From NCBI GenBank assembly GCA_019136325.1, contig JAGVUJ010000346.1, forward strand, positions 1 to 6,433: a stretch of DNA of 6,433 nt. Direction: 5' to 3'. The stretch is from Deltaproteobacteria bacterium (GTDB taxonomy: Bacteria > Desulfobacterota > Syntrophia > Syntrophales > Smithellaceae). How positions within the stretch are numbered: position 1 is the stretch's first letter; each line of letters begins with the position of its first letter. This document shows, piece after piece, positions 1 through 5,654 of the stretch. Both the position numbers and the translations under genes were made by a program. Below the pieces are notes generated by a model. The model made no database searches, was not told the origin of the DNA, and saw nothing but the letters and a program-made list of their open reading frames with translations.

Positions 1-710
1 GCATGCGTAATTTTGTTTTCCTTCTCATCGGTAAGAATATGCTGGAAAACAAATAAGTTTTCATCAAGTTTATCCTCCGCATATCCCAACTTCCGGAGGT
101 AATTTTTTCGAATGCTTATTTCCTTCTCCGGCACATGAGAAACATCCATGTTCCCATGTTTGTCTATGGATGGGGAAATATTCATCGGCGACACAAAGAC
201 AGCGTGGTAAATAATCGGATTGATGGCTCTGCCAAACAGATACGCTGTTTTAAAGAAAGGGATGAGGCGTTTGATTCCCGTATACCCCATATCCTTGTTG
301 AATTTTTTCAGGTAGTCAAGAAACATCTTGGGAATCAATGCTCTTAATAAGCCGTTTTTCCTGTATTCATCCAGGCACATCGTCAGCCAAATGATCATGA
401 CGAAATTTCCCTCTTCAAACATAGAACCGCATACCGACATGGCAACGACCTTGTGGTTCATATCGCTGTAAATGTAAATTAAGTCGGACTCGCTAAAATA
501 TTTGGGGATATTATGGGCGACTTCTTCCCGGAGCGTTTTTCTCGCAACCTGCCTGATATTCTCAAACAACGCTTCTTTATTTACAAAATCAGAATCTTTC
601 AAATCACAGGGCCGATGCACTTCTTCAAAAATGAACTTTGTTCCTCTGAATGTCCTGACGCTTACTTTGGACCCCTTAATGTGAAAAGGCACTTTTTTAT
701 TATGATTCAT
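1..710 (-). CDS. GNAT-like acyltransferase, partial (3' end beyond window)
   Basis: The reverse strand is open from ATG at 710-708 to the window edge, giving 236 codons with no stop, so the C-terminus is missing. AAAGGAAG lies about 7 nt upstream of the ATG as a good ribosome binding site. The central part (residues about 86-135) reads as a GNAT core: a strand VVAMSVCGSM, a second strand NFVMIIWLTMCL, then YRKNGLLRAL, which resembles the acetyl-CoA pyrophosphate-binding loop (R/Q-x-x-G-x-G/A) at the start of a helix. The last loop position is Leu instead of Gly/Ala, so the motif is degenerate. A later RAINPIIYHAVF segment resembles the substrate-side part of several GNAT-fold proteins. No membrane segment or signal peptide is visible. 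The substrate is unknown. The gene seems monocistronic behind the tRNA, and its upstream region is very A+T-rich. That it is a real gene is near certain; GNAT membership is a motif-based inference. Confidence 0.6.
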   Translation of the reverse strand, partial: MNHNKKVPFHIKGSKVSVRTFRGTKFIFEEVHRPCDLKDSDFVNKEALFENIRQVARKTLREEVAHNIPKYFSESDLIYIYSDMNHKVVAMSVCGSMFEEGNFVMIIWLTMCLDEYRKNGLLRALIPKMFLDYLKKFNKDMGYTGIKRLIPFFKTAYLFGRAINPIIYHAVFVSPMNISPSIDKHGNMDVSHVPEKEISIRKNYLRKLGYAEDKLDENLFVFQHILTDEKENKITH

Positions 711-868
711 TATTCTACTTCCTTTAAAATAATATATAATTGATTTAATGTGTATGTATTCAGTATGAAGAAATGCTTATATAATAATTTATGATATATC
801 AATCTTTTTATTTAAAGATCAACGGCTATGGAGGCATTCATGCCATTCATACAGGCGAGTATCATTAC
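711..868. other. A+T-rich spacer between tRNA-Arg and the acyltransferase gene
   Basis: No ORF here is credible. The stretch 711-820 is extremely A+T-rich and must hold the promoter of the leftward acyltransferase gene, but no -35/-10 pair with consensus spacing stands out. Two short dyads are visible: ATCTTT/AAAGAT (802-807 and 814-819) and GGCAT/ATGCC (833-844). The first, followed by A+T-rich sequence on the minus strand, could act as a weak terminator for the tRNA transcript, but the evidence is thin. Confidence 0.4.
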
Positions 869-945
869 TGGTGGGCGATGTGAGATTCGAACTCACGGCA
901 CCTGGCTTCGGAGGCCAGTACTCTATCCAACTGAGCTAATCGCCC
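869..945 (-). tRNA. tRNA-Arg (anticodon CCG)
   Basis: The reverse strand folds into a complete 77-nt cloverleaf. The acceptor stem GGCGAT-type 7-mer (945-939) pairs perfectly with 879-873, followed by discriminator A (872) and an encoded CCA (871-869). The D arm is GCTC-AGTTGGATA-GAGT. The anticodon stem CTGGC/GCCAG encloses loop CTCCGAA (913-907), with anticodon CCG at 911-909 reading the Arg codon CGG. The T arm is GTGAG-TTCGAAT-CTCAC. The gene lies 94 nt downstream of the metF-type stop on the same strand, with no strong terminator between, so read-through transcription and processing are possible. A plus-strand ORF across this site is an artefact of the tRNA sequence. Confidence 0.98.
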
Positions 946-1039
946 ACGCGTGGAGCTTCTACTACATCACGGCACAATCTTCAATGAATAAATTCATCAC
1001 AAAAGGACGGGGTATCGGCATACCGGCAAAACCCCTGTT

Positions 1040-2593
1040 TCATTTTTCGGAGTCATTCCGGCGTCGCCGAGCCGCATGGTGGTCTTTTCCCAGATAGAAA
1101 TTCATCCACGACGACGTCTGATAAAGATCCCAGTTGCAGGGCGGCACGATATTTTTCTCCATCGTCATGTCTTCGCCATGCCGTTTTAACCTGACATAGG
1201 CTCTGACGTAGACGCAACGCTTTTTTCCGGGATACACTTCACACCATCCCTGAAAACTTCCGCCGCAGGGGCCGTTGCGCTGATTTTTCGGACATTGCGA
1301 CATCGGACAAACATAAGCGACATCCAGCAGAGCGCAATCCCCGCAATCCTTGCAGTCGTAAATAACGACCTTCGTCACATGTTCCAGTTTGTGGAATATT
1401 TTTTCCATACCGGTGCCCGATATTTTCCCGCTGATTGTTTTCATTAAACCGTAAAGTTTTTGACCCGGTTCAAACATTGTTTTATGAAAAAATCTTGAAA
1501 AGCCGTAGGTGCCTTCGACTTTTGCATCAAGAGGCCGATGTTTTCTCTCCACCGGTATTTCCTTGTTGAGACCGCTAACCGGATCAGGTTCATAATAATA
1601 AAAACCGTCCGGGATCGGATGATCAAAATACTTCACCAAATCCTTCCATTGAGAAACAAGCGCTTCACCCTGGCTGATAATCCGTTCCACCTGTTCGTAT
1701 TTGATATTATGTCCGCCGATGTGCACTCCGCTGTATCCCATGCCTTTCAGTATGGCGTACATCCGGGAGGCGCGCAGAATTCTGGCTCCTTCTCCCTTAT
1801 CGGAGTCGTTTCTTTCCCGGTCAATTTCCGCAAGCAGCTTGTCCGTAACGACGGATCCGGGCAATTCGTTGCGGTTCATCATGCCGGCCGCTCCGTAAGG
1901 CAGTATATAGATATTGCCCACGAGAGGAACGTTCAAGGCATTGTGTCTCATAAATAACAGCACTTCATGAAACTTTCGGGCGTCATAGCCGAGTTGCGTA
2001 ATAATGAATTGCGCGCCGGCGGTTATTTTCTTTTTCAGTTTGAAATACTGCGTCATCTGTTCGGCTTCCGTCGCCTTAAACGGAGACACGACCGCGCCGG
2101 GGAAAAAATCACTTGCCTGATGACGAACAATCCCTTTGATTCCAGGATACTCCAGGCCTTTGTTCATCTCCGTTATCAGTTGCAGAACATGAATCGGATC
2201 CAGATCAAATACCGGAGCCGGTCTCCCCTGATAGCCGGACACGGGATAATCACCGCTCATCACCAGAAGGTTTCTGACCCCCGACCGGTCCAGGGCATAG
2301 AGCTGGCTCTCGATCTGATTGCGGTTTTTATCTTTGCAGGTAAAATGAACGAGCGGTTCGATCCCGAGCTTGACGATTTCAGCGCCCATAAAATCAGCAG
2401 ACATGGCGGGCGTCCCGCCGGGATTGTCTGTCAGTGTAAGCGCGCTGATTTTGCCGCCGACGGACGCCTGCTTCGCCAGAGTCAGCGCCTTTTCCTGTGC
2501 CGTTTCTCTTGCTCCCCTTCCCGGCACGAGCTCCCAGGTCACAGGAAACAGGGAAGGATTCAGCAAAGCTTCTTTAAAAAGATTTTCCCGCAT
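1040..2593 (-). CDS. metF: Methylenetetrahydrofolate reductase with fused MetV-like C-terminal domain
   Basis: The protein should reduce 5,10-methylene-THF to 5-methyl-THF in the cytoplasm (methyl branch of the Wood-Ljungdahl pathway or methionine supply). Numbered from the ATG at 2599, residues about 18-320 form the flavin-binding MetF barrel. WELVPG carries the presumed catalytic Glu23, LTDNPGG (56-62) the substrate-side loop, HFTCKDKNRNQ (85-95) and VMSGDYP (113-119) the flavin-contact strands, and QFIITQLGYD (197-206) the late barrel strand. Residues about 360-510 form a MetV/MTHFR_C-type domain with nine cysteines (416, 419, 422, 431, 436, 445, 453, 462, 488), starting with CxxCxxC and then VCPMSQCPK and NGPCGGS, likely for Fe-S and/or Zn. 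In acetogens MetV is usually a separate subunit; here it is fused. The ATG at 2593 is preferred over 2599 because AGAGG (2604-2600) sits 6 nt before it but directly abuts the 2599 ATG. No partner redox subunit is in the window. Confidence 0.93.
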   Translation of the reverse strand: MRENLFKEALLNPSLFPVTWELVPGRGARETAQEKALTLAKQASVGGKISALTLTDNPGGTPAMSADFMGAEIVKLGIEPLVHFTCKDKNRNQIESQLYALDRSGVRNLLVMSGDYPVSGYQGRPAPVFDLDPIHVLQLITEMNKGLEYPGIKGIVRHQASDFFPGAVVSPFKATEAEQMTQYFKLKKKITAGAQFIITQLGYDARKFHEVLLFMRHNALNVPLVGNIYILPYGAAGMMNRNELPGSVVTDKLLAEIDRERNDSDKGEGARILRASRMYAILKGMGYSGVHIGGHNIKYEQVERIISQGEALVSQWKDLVKYFDHPIPDGFYYYEPDPVSGLNKEIPVERKHRPLDAKVEGTYGFSRFFHKTMFEPGQKLYGLMKTISGKISGTGMEKIFHKLEHVTKVVIYDCKDCGDCALLDVAYVCPMSQCPKNQRNGPCGGSFQGWCEVYPGKKRCVYVRAYVRLKRHGEDMTMEKNIVPPCNWDLYQTSSWMNFYLGKDHHAARRRRNDSEK

Positions 2594-2599
2594 AGACAT

Positions 2600-2604
2600 C
2601 CTCT
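2600..2604 (-). promoter_or_regulatory. Ribosome binding site deciding the metF start
   Basis: On the minus strand AGAGG lies immediately next to an ATG at 2599-2597 (zero spacing) and 6 nt before the in-frame ATG at 2593-2591. The second spacing is normal, so translation most likely starts two codons downstream of the longest ORF. The only alternative for the first ATG, AAGGA further upstream, is about 14 nt away, which is too far for an efficient site. Confidence 0.6.
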
Positions 2605-2639
2605 TTCTACATATCCTTTAATACCGTTCGATTTCCGGG

Positions 2640-2890
2640 AATAACGCGGCGACAGTGAAATTCGAATGACAGTTACGCAGTAAGCTGCGATTCGTCCGTT
2701 GAACGGTCCTGCCTTGCCGGGCAAGGAGGAGGCTCCGCAGGCGTATTACGAATACGTTGAGGAAGCCGACGACGATGCCGGCAACGTTAGCCGAAAATCG
2801 GAAGCGCATCCCGCCGTAAGGGAGCGCATATGTAAATCATTCTTTACCTTACCGATAATTACCCCCTGTAAGGCGGTAACTTACAAGCGC
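2640..2890. other. Dyad-rich structured intergenic element between metF and the amidase gene
   Basis: This fills most of the 400-bp divergent spacer (2594-2996) and holds no credible gene. At least nine short dyads follow one another: CGCAG/CTGCG (2676-2689), CCGTT/AACGG (2696-2706), CCTTGCC/GGCAAGG (2712-2726), GGAG/CTCC (2728-2736), CGTATT/AATACG (2742-2756), CCGA/TCGG (2791-2801), GCGC-A-TCCC/GGGA-GCGC (2804-2827, one bulged A), GTAAA/TTTAC (2832-2847) and TGTAAG/CTTACA (2867-2885). The block is clearly more GC-rich than the A+T-rich sequence on its right (2910-2996). It could be a dispersed palindromic repeat, a small structured RNA, or a processed leader. Short ORFs occur on both strands but have no good start signal and simply follow the dyads. 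No known riboswitch core was recognised. Confidence 0.5.
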
Positions 2891-2961
2891 ATGGGTATAG
2901 CTTCTGTGCAGAGAAAATGACATTATCACAAGAGCTTGTCAATATCTTTTCTATCAAACAG

Positions 2962-2990
2962 TTGCAGTTCTCCGGCAAATTTGCTATTTT
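2962..2990 (+). promoter_or_regulatory. Possible promoter giving a leaderless amidase transcript
   Basis: TTGCAG (2962-2967) and TATTTT (2985-2990) are separated by exactly 17 nt, which would place the transcription start at about 2997, the A of the amidase ATG. Both boxes are poor matches (3/6 and 4/6). The proposal is attractive mainly because no Shine-Dalgarno sequence precedes that ATG. Confidence 0.25.
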
Positions 2991-2996
2991 TTACGC

Positions 2997-4556
2997 ATGT
3001 TGCGCAAAAGATTTTTTATCCTGAAGGCATTTTACCGGTTTCTGATCATTCTTGCCCTGGTCTTTTTTTCTTCCGATTACTGCGGCGCGGTGGAAATATT
3101 GAATGTCCGGCATTGGACCGCGCCCGATCACACGAGAATCGTTCTCGATATCGACGGCAAACCCGATTACCAGGCCAAAGAAAGTGAGCATTGGCTCGTT
3201 CTCAGCGTCAAAAAATCTTCATTGAACAAAACGCTCCCGCAAAATGTCTTCATCAACAAGCCGGGCATCAAGAAAATAAGTTTTCTCCAAACGCCGGAAG
3301 GCAACATTCAAATCAAATTCTTTCTTGATAAACACCAGCGCGTCGATGTTTTTAAATTAAATAAATTTCAAAACAGACCGGACCGGATTGTCGTCGATAT
3401 CTCTCTGAAAGAAGCGCCGAAAACATTCAAAGCAAAAGAAAAAATTTCAGAAACACAAAAAGAGATAATCGTTGTTATTGATCCCGGCCACGGCGGCGAC
3501 GATCCCGGCGCCATCGGCAAGAAAGGATCCTACGAAAAAAACATCGTTCTCGCCGTCAGCCGTGAAATCAGAACCGCAATCAATGAAATGCCCGGTTATC
3601 GTGCGGTTTTAACACGCGACGGAGATTACTATGTCTCCTTCAAGAAACGCCTGCAAAAAGCCAGAGATTTGAACGCCGGCCTTTTCATCAGCGTCCATGC
3701 GGATGCGGCCAGAAACCGCAGCGCCAAAGGCTCTTCGGTCTATTGTCTCTCCACGGGCGCCGCCAGTAATGAGGCGGCCAGACTTCTGGCGCATAATGAA
3801 AACTTGTCGGATATTTTCGGCGGTGAAACGGATATCGAAAGCAATAATGAATCCAACCCGATCATCATGAATATGTTCCAAACCAATACGATTAACTTGT
3901 CCAAAATTTACGCTGAAACCTTAATCAAACATCTGAATATGGTCAACTGCCTTAAATATGAAATTGTCCAGGAAGCGCCTTTCCGCGTTCTCAAACTGCC
4001 GGAGATCCCCGCTGTCTTAATCGAGACGGCCTACATATCCAACGCCGAGGAAGAAAACCTGTTAAAGAAAACAAATTTCCAAAAAAAATTGGCGACAGCC
4101 ATATCGGCTTCCGTTAAAGATTATTTCGCGATAAACGGCAAGGAGCCGCAACGGGAAGAAGACATTGCCGCAACAGAATATAAAATCAAAAAAGGCGATA
4201 CGCTTTTTGCCGTGGCCAAAAAATTCAATACCCGGATCGACGTCCTTCTGAAATTAAACAACATGAAACTGGAAGACACCATATTTGTCGGTCAGGATAT
4301 CATGGTTCCGGCAGATGAGACGGCCACTGAAGATCAAGATAAAAACAGGAGCAAAAAAAAGAAAACCTCCGGGAAAACCGATAAAGTCGGGGAAAGTGAA
4401 AAGCCCGTGAGGCTGTATACCGTAAAAAAAGGGGAAACTCTTTTTATCGTGGCTAAAAAACATTCCGTGACCCTGGCTTCTCTGCTTAAAACAAACAAGA
4501 TGAAGATTACGGACAAATTATTATCCGGACAAAAAATAAAAATTCCTCAAGAATAA
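2997..4556 (+). CDS. N-acetylmuramoyl-L-alanine amidase, AMIN + Amidase_3 + two LysM
   Basis: This is a periplasmic hydrolase cutting the MurNAc-L-Ala bond of peptidoglycan, normally for daughter-cell separation. Residues 1-31 are a Sec-type signal (LRKR, then a hydrophobic stretch, cleavage near YCGA). Residues about 32-137 are an AMIN domain. Residues about 156-378 are Amidase_3, with zinc ligands His165 (DPGHGG), Glu180 (SYEKN) and His234 (SVHAD) and catalytic Glu343 (LIETAYISN). All four are present. Segment 265-310 matches the insert that in AmiA/B/C-type enzymes carries the regulatory helix released by EnvC/NlpD-type activators, so autoinhibition is plausible. LysM domains lie at about 394-438 and 472-518, joined by a Lys/Glu-rich linker. 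At 519 aa it is longer than typical AmiB (about 445 aa), mainly because of the second LysM. The ATG has no clear Shine-Dalgarno, and no other in-frame ATG, GTG or TTG exists back to the stop at 2898. The next gene starts 15 nt downstream. Confidence 0.96.
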   Translation: MLRKRFFILKAFYRFLIILALVFFSSDYCGAVEILNVRHWTAPDHTRIVLDIDGKPDYQAKESEHWLVLSVKKSSLNKTLPQNVFINKPGIKKISFLQTPEGNIQIKFFLDKHQRVDVFKLNKFQNRPDRIVVDISLKEAPKTFKAKEKISETQKEIIVVIDPGHGGDDPGAIGKKGSYEKNIVLAVSREIRTAINEMPGYRAVLTRDGDYYVSFKKRLQKARDLNAGLFISVHADAARNRSAKGSSVYCLSTGAASNEAARLLAHNENLSDIFGGETDIESNNESNPIIMNMFQTNTINLSKIYAETLIKHLNMVNCLKYEIVQEAPFRVLKLPEIPAVLIETAYISNAEEENLLKKTNFQKKLATAISASVKDYFAINGKEPQREEDIAATEYKIKKGDTLFAVAKKFNTRIDVLLKLNNMKLEDTIFVGQDIMVPADETATEDQDKNRSKKKKTSGKTDKVGESEKPVRLYTVKKGETLFIVAKKHSVTLASLLKTNKMKITDKLLSGQKIKIPQE

Positions 4557-4571
4557 TATCTAAAAAGTCTA

Positions 4572-5045
4572 ATGCGAAAAATAATACAATCCATCTTTCT
4601 GCAATTGATCGTTCTGTTGACATTTTCTTTGCCGTCATATTCATCAGGATTCATCTTCCATTGGAAAACGTTCGTCGTGGATTACAATCTTCTTTTGATT
4701 ACGTCTGATAAAATGAATTATCCCCCCGGGCAACCGGTTCCCGTTTTGCAGATTCCCGTGCCGGAAGCTTACACGGATCGATTCGGAGTATCCGCATCGT
4801 TGCCGGAGCCGTCCCCAAAAGAGACAGAGCAAGATTCAGTGCTGAGCAACATAAAAGTCCGATTCAAGGCAACCGATCTTCCGGAAAACAGAAAAAACGA
4901 AACGTTGTATAATCGCAATGACGAGCAGATATCAAAATTTGTCGATGCCGTATCATCATTGATTTACGATGATTCAAAATTTGAATCTATGGAAACAATC
5001 GGCAAAATCATTGAACCTCAGATCAATTTTTTCTTTGAATTCTGA
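4572..5045 (+). CDS. Small secreted protein of unknown function
   Basis: I do not recognise the family. The 157-residue protein begins MRKII, followed by a hydrophobic stretch (about 6-22) and SYSSG, a convincing Sec signal peptide with cleavage near residues 24-26. There is no cysteine, so it is not a lipoprotein, and there is no second membrane segment. The mature part has a Pro-rich stretch (NYPPGQPVPVLQIPVPEAY, 49-67), an acidic/polar middle, and a C-terminal region with LIYDD and an aromatic end (FFFEF). It lies 15 nt after the amidase stop in the same reading frame and has only a weak Shine-Dalgarno-like AAAAAG, so translation is probably coupled to the amidase. Position and export suggest a periplasmic or outer-membrane role linked to the amidase, but this is inference only. 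No terminator is visible after it. Confidence 0.72.
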   Translation: MRKIIQSIFLQLIVLLTFSLPSYSSGFIFHWKTFVVDYNLLLITSDKMNYPPGQPVPVLQIPVPEAYTDRFGVSASLPEPSPKETEQDSVLSNIKVRFKATDLPENRKNETLYNRNDEQISKFVDAVSSLIYDDSKFESMETIGKIIEPQINFFFEF

Positions 5046-5092
5046 TTCGAGCCTTTTCATCCGTCGCCTGCAATGCTGATTATTTATAATTC

Positions 5093-5121
5093 TTGACATG
5101 ACGTTTATATTTTTTTATAAT
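5093..5121 (+). promoter_or_regulatory. Perfect-consensus sigma-70 promoter for the pilin/HAMP operon
   Basis: TTGACA (5093-5098) and TATAAT (5116-5121) are both 6/6 consensus and separated by exactly 17 nt. An A+T-rich stretch (about 5078-5092) directly upstream resembles an UP element. Transcription should start near 5128, leaving a leader of about 120 nt before the pilin ATG at 5251. No sigma-54 (-24/-12) motif, which often drives pilA genes, was seen in 5046-5250. Confidence 0.9.
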
Positions 5122-5192
5122 CTTAAAGAATAATAACGTAATTATTTTAAATATTTTCCACACATCATTTTATCTTCATTGTCAATGAGCTT

Positions 5193-5229
5193 TCGTCATT
5201 CTTTCACCTGACCGGAAAGAGCATGACGA
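5193..5229 (+). promoter_or_regulatory. Leader hairpin just upstream of the pilin ribosome binding site
   Basis: TCGTCAT (5193-5199) pairs with ATGACGA (5223-5229), and the inner CTTTC (5201-5205) pairs with GAAAG (5215-5219). They are joined by a small internal loop (T opposite AGC) and closed by a 9-nt loop. That is 12 base pairs ending 5 nt before the purine-rich Shine-Dalgarno GGGAAGG (5235-5241). No U-run follows, so it is not an intrinsic terminator. It may stabilise the mRNA or regulate translation. Confidence 0.55.
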
Positions 5230-5234
5230 TAAAA

Positions 5235-5241
5235 GGGAAGG
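5235..5241 (+). promoter_or_regulatory. Ribosome binding site of the pilin-like gene
   Basis: GGGAAGG lies 9 nt upstream of the ATG at 5251. It supports this start, which in turn places the prepilin cleavage motif at residue 9. Confidence 0.6.
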
Positions 5242-5250
5242 CAGTCGCCG

Positions 5251-5646
5251 ATGCGTATCATACGGAAAGAAGCTGGTTTTACGTTGATTGAGTTGATGGT
5301 TGCGCTGATTGTTCTGGCCATTCTCGCCACGCTGGCGTTCTCCATATACAGCAATTATGTGGACAAGGCTAAAGTAACCATTGCCGAACACGCCGTCATT
5401 GAAGCCAGACAAAATCTGGACTTATACAACATGGATAACGGCAAATTTCCGGACAGCATCGATTTCAGCACCTGTCATGATGAAAATTCCCGGGCGGTTT
5501 TTTCCACTACATTCTGCAATCAAATTAAAAACGATCTTCTTTCTATCGAATACACGGCGGAAAATAACAACTACGTATTAAAGGCGCGGGCCAAAGATGT
5601 AAAAAACACGCTGATTACAACCAACTCCATTAAAATGATAAAATAG
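5251..5646 (+). CDS. Type IV pilin-like protein (class III prepilin signal)
   Basis: The N-terminus has a short basic leader (MRIIRKEAG) followed by FTLIEL and a hydrophobic helix to about residue 33. This is the class III signal cut by prepilin peptidase PilD between Gly9 and Phe10, with the conserved Glu at mature position 5. The mature protein is about 122 residues. After the helix come charged helix residues, a YNMDNGKFPDS segment like the start of the globular part of PilA/GspG-type pilins, and two cysteines (75 and 89) that could form a disulfide. No GspG calcium-site motif or second domain was recognised, so it could be a pilus subunit, a minor pilin or a pseudopilin. It is the first gene of a two-gene operon behind a consensus promoter. 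The following gene starts 8 nt later, with its ribosome binding site overlapping the pilin stop codon. Confidence 0.9.
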   Translation: MRIIRKEAGFTLIELMVALIVLAILATLAFSIYSNYVDKAKVTIAEHAVIEARQNLDLYNMDNGKFPDSIDFSTCHDENSRAVFSTTFCNQIKNDLLSIEYTAENNNYVLKARAKDVKNTLITTNSIKMIK

Positions 5647-5654
5647 GACAAGGC

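Noticed and set aside
135..743. Plus-strand ORFs of 60-76 codons near the left edge
   Set aside because: They lie antisense to the continuous 236-codon acyltransferase frame, which has a good ribosome binding site and protein-like composition.
1009..1035. Hairpin after the metF stop (GGTAT/ATACC, flanked by GGGG and CCCC)
   Set aside because: The stem is only about 5 bp and only a four-T run follows on the minus strand, so it is too weak to call a terminator.
828..1097. Plus-strand ORF of 89 codons across the tRNA
   Set aside because: Its EIRTHGTWLRRP-type peptide is the well-known false translation of the antisense strand of a tRNA; the cloverleaf explains the sequence.
1538..2644. Long plus-strand ORFs (up to 225 codons) opposite metF
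   Set aside because: They are shadows of a clearly recognisable reductase frame with intact motifs; their peptides show no recognisable domain.
2618..2920. Small ORFs on both strands in the divergent spacer
   Set aside because: They lack convincing start signals, and the minus and plus ORFs overlap the same dyads. The repeat-like structure explains the open frames better.
2600..2996. A known riboswitch (SAM, cobalamin, THF) upstream of metF
   Set aside because: No conserved core such as a B12 box or a SAM-type junction was recognised; the dyads are short and sequential, without a multi-branched closing stem.
4554..4574. Possible stop-codon read-through joining the amidase and the next ORF, which share a reading frame
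   Set aside because: The downstream ORF has its own ATG and a full signal peptide, which would make no sense inside a fusion.
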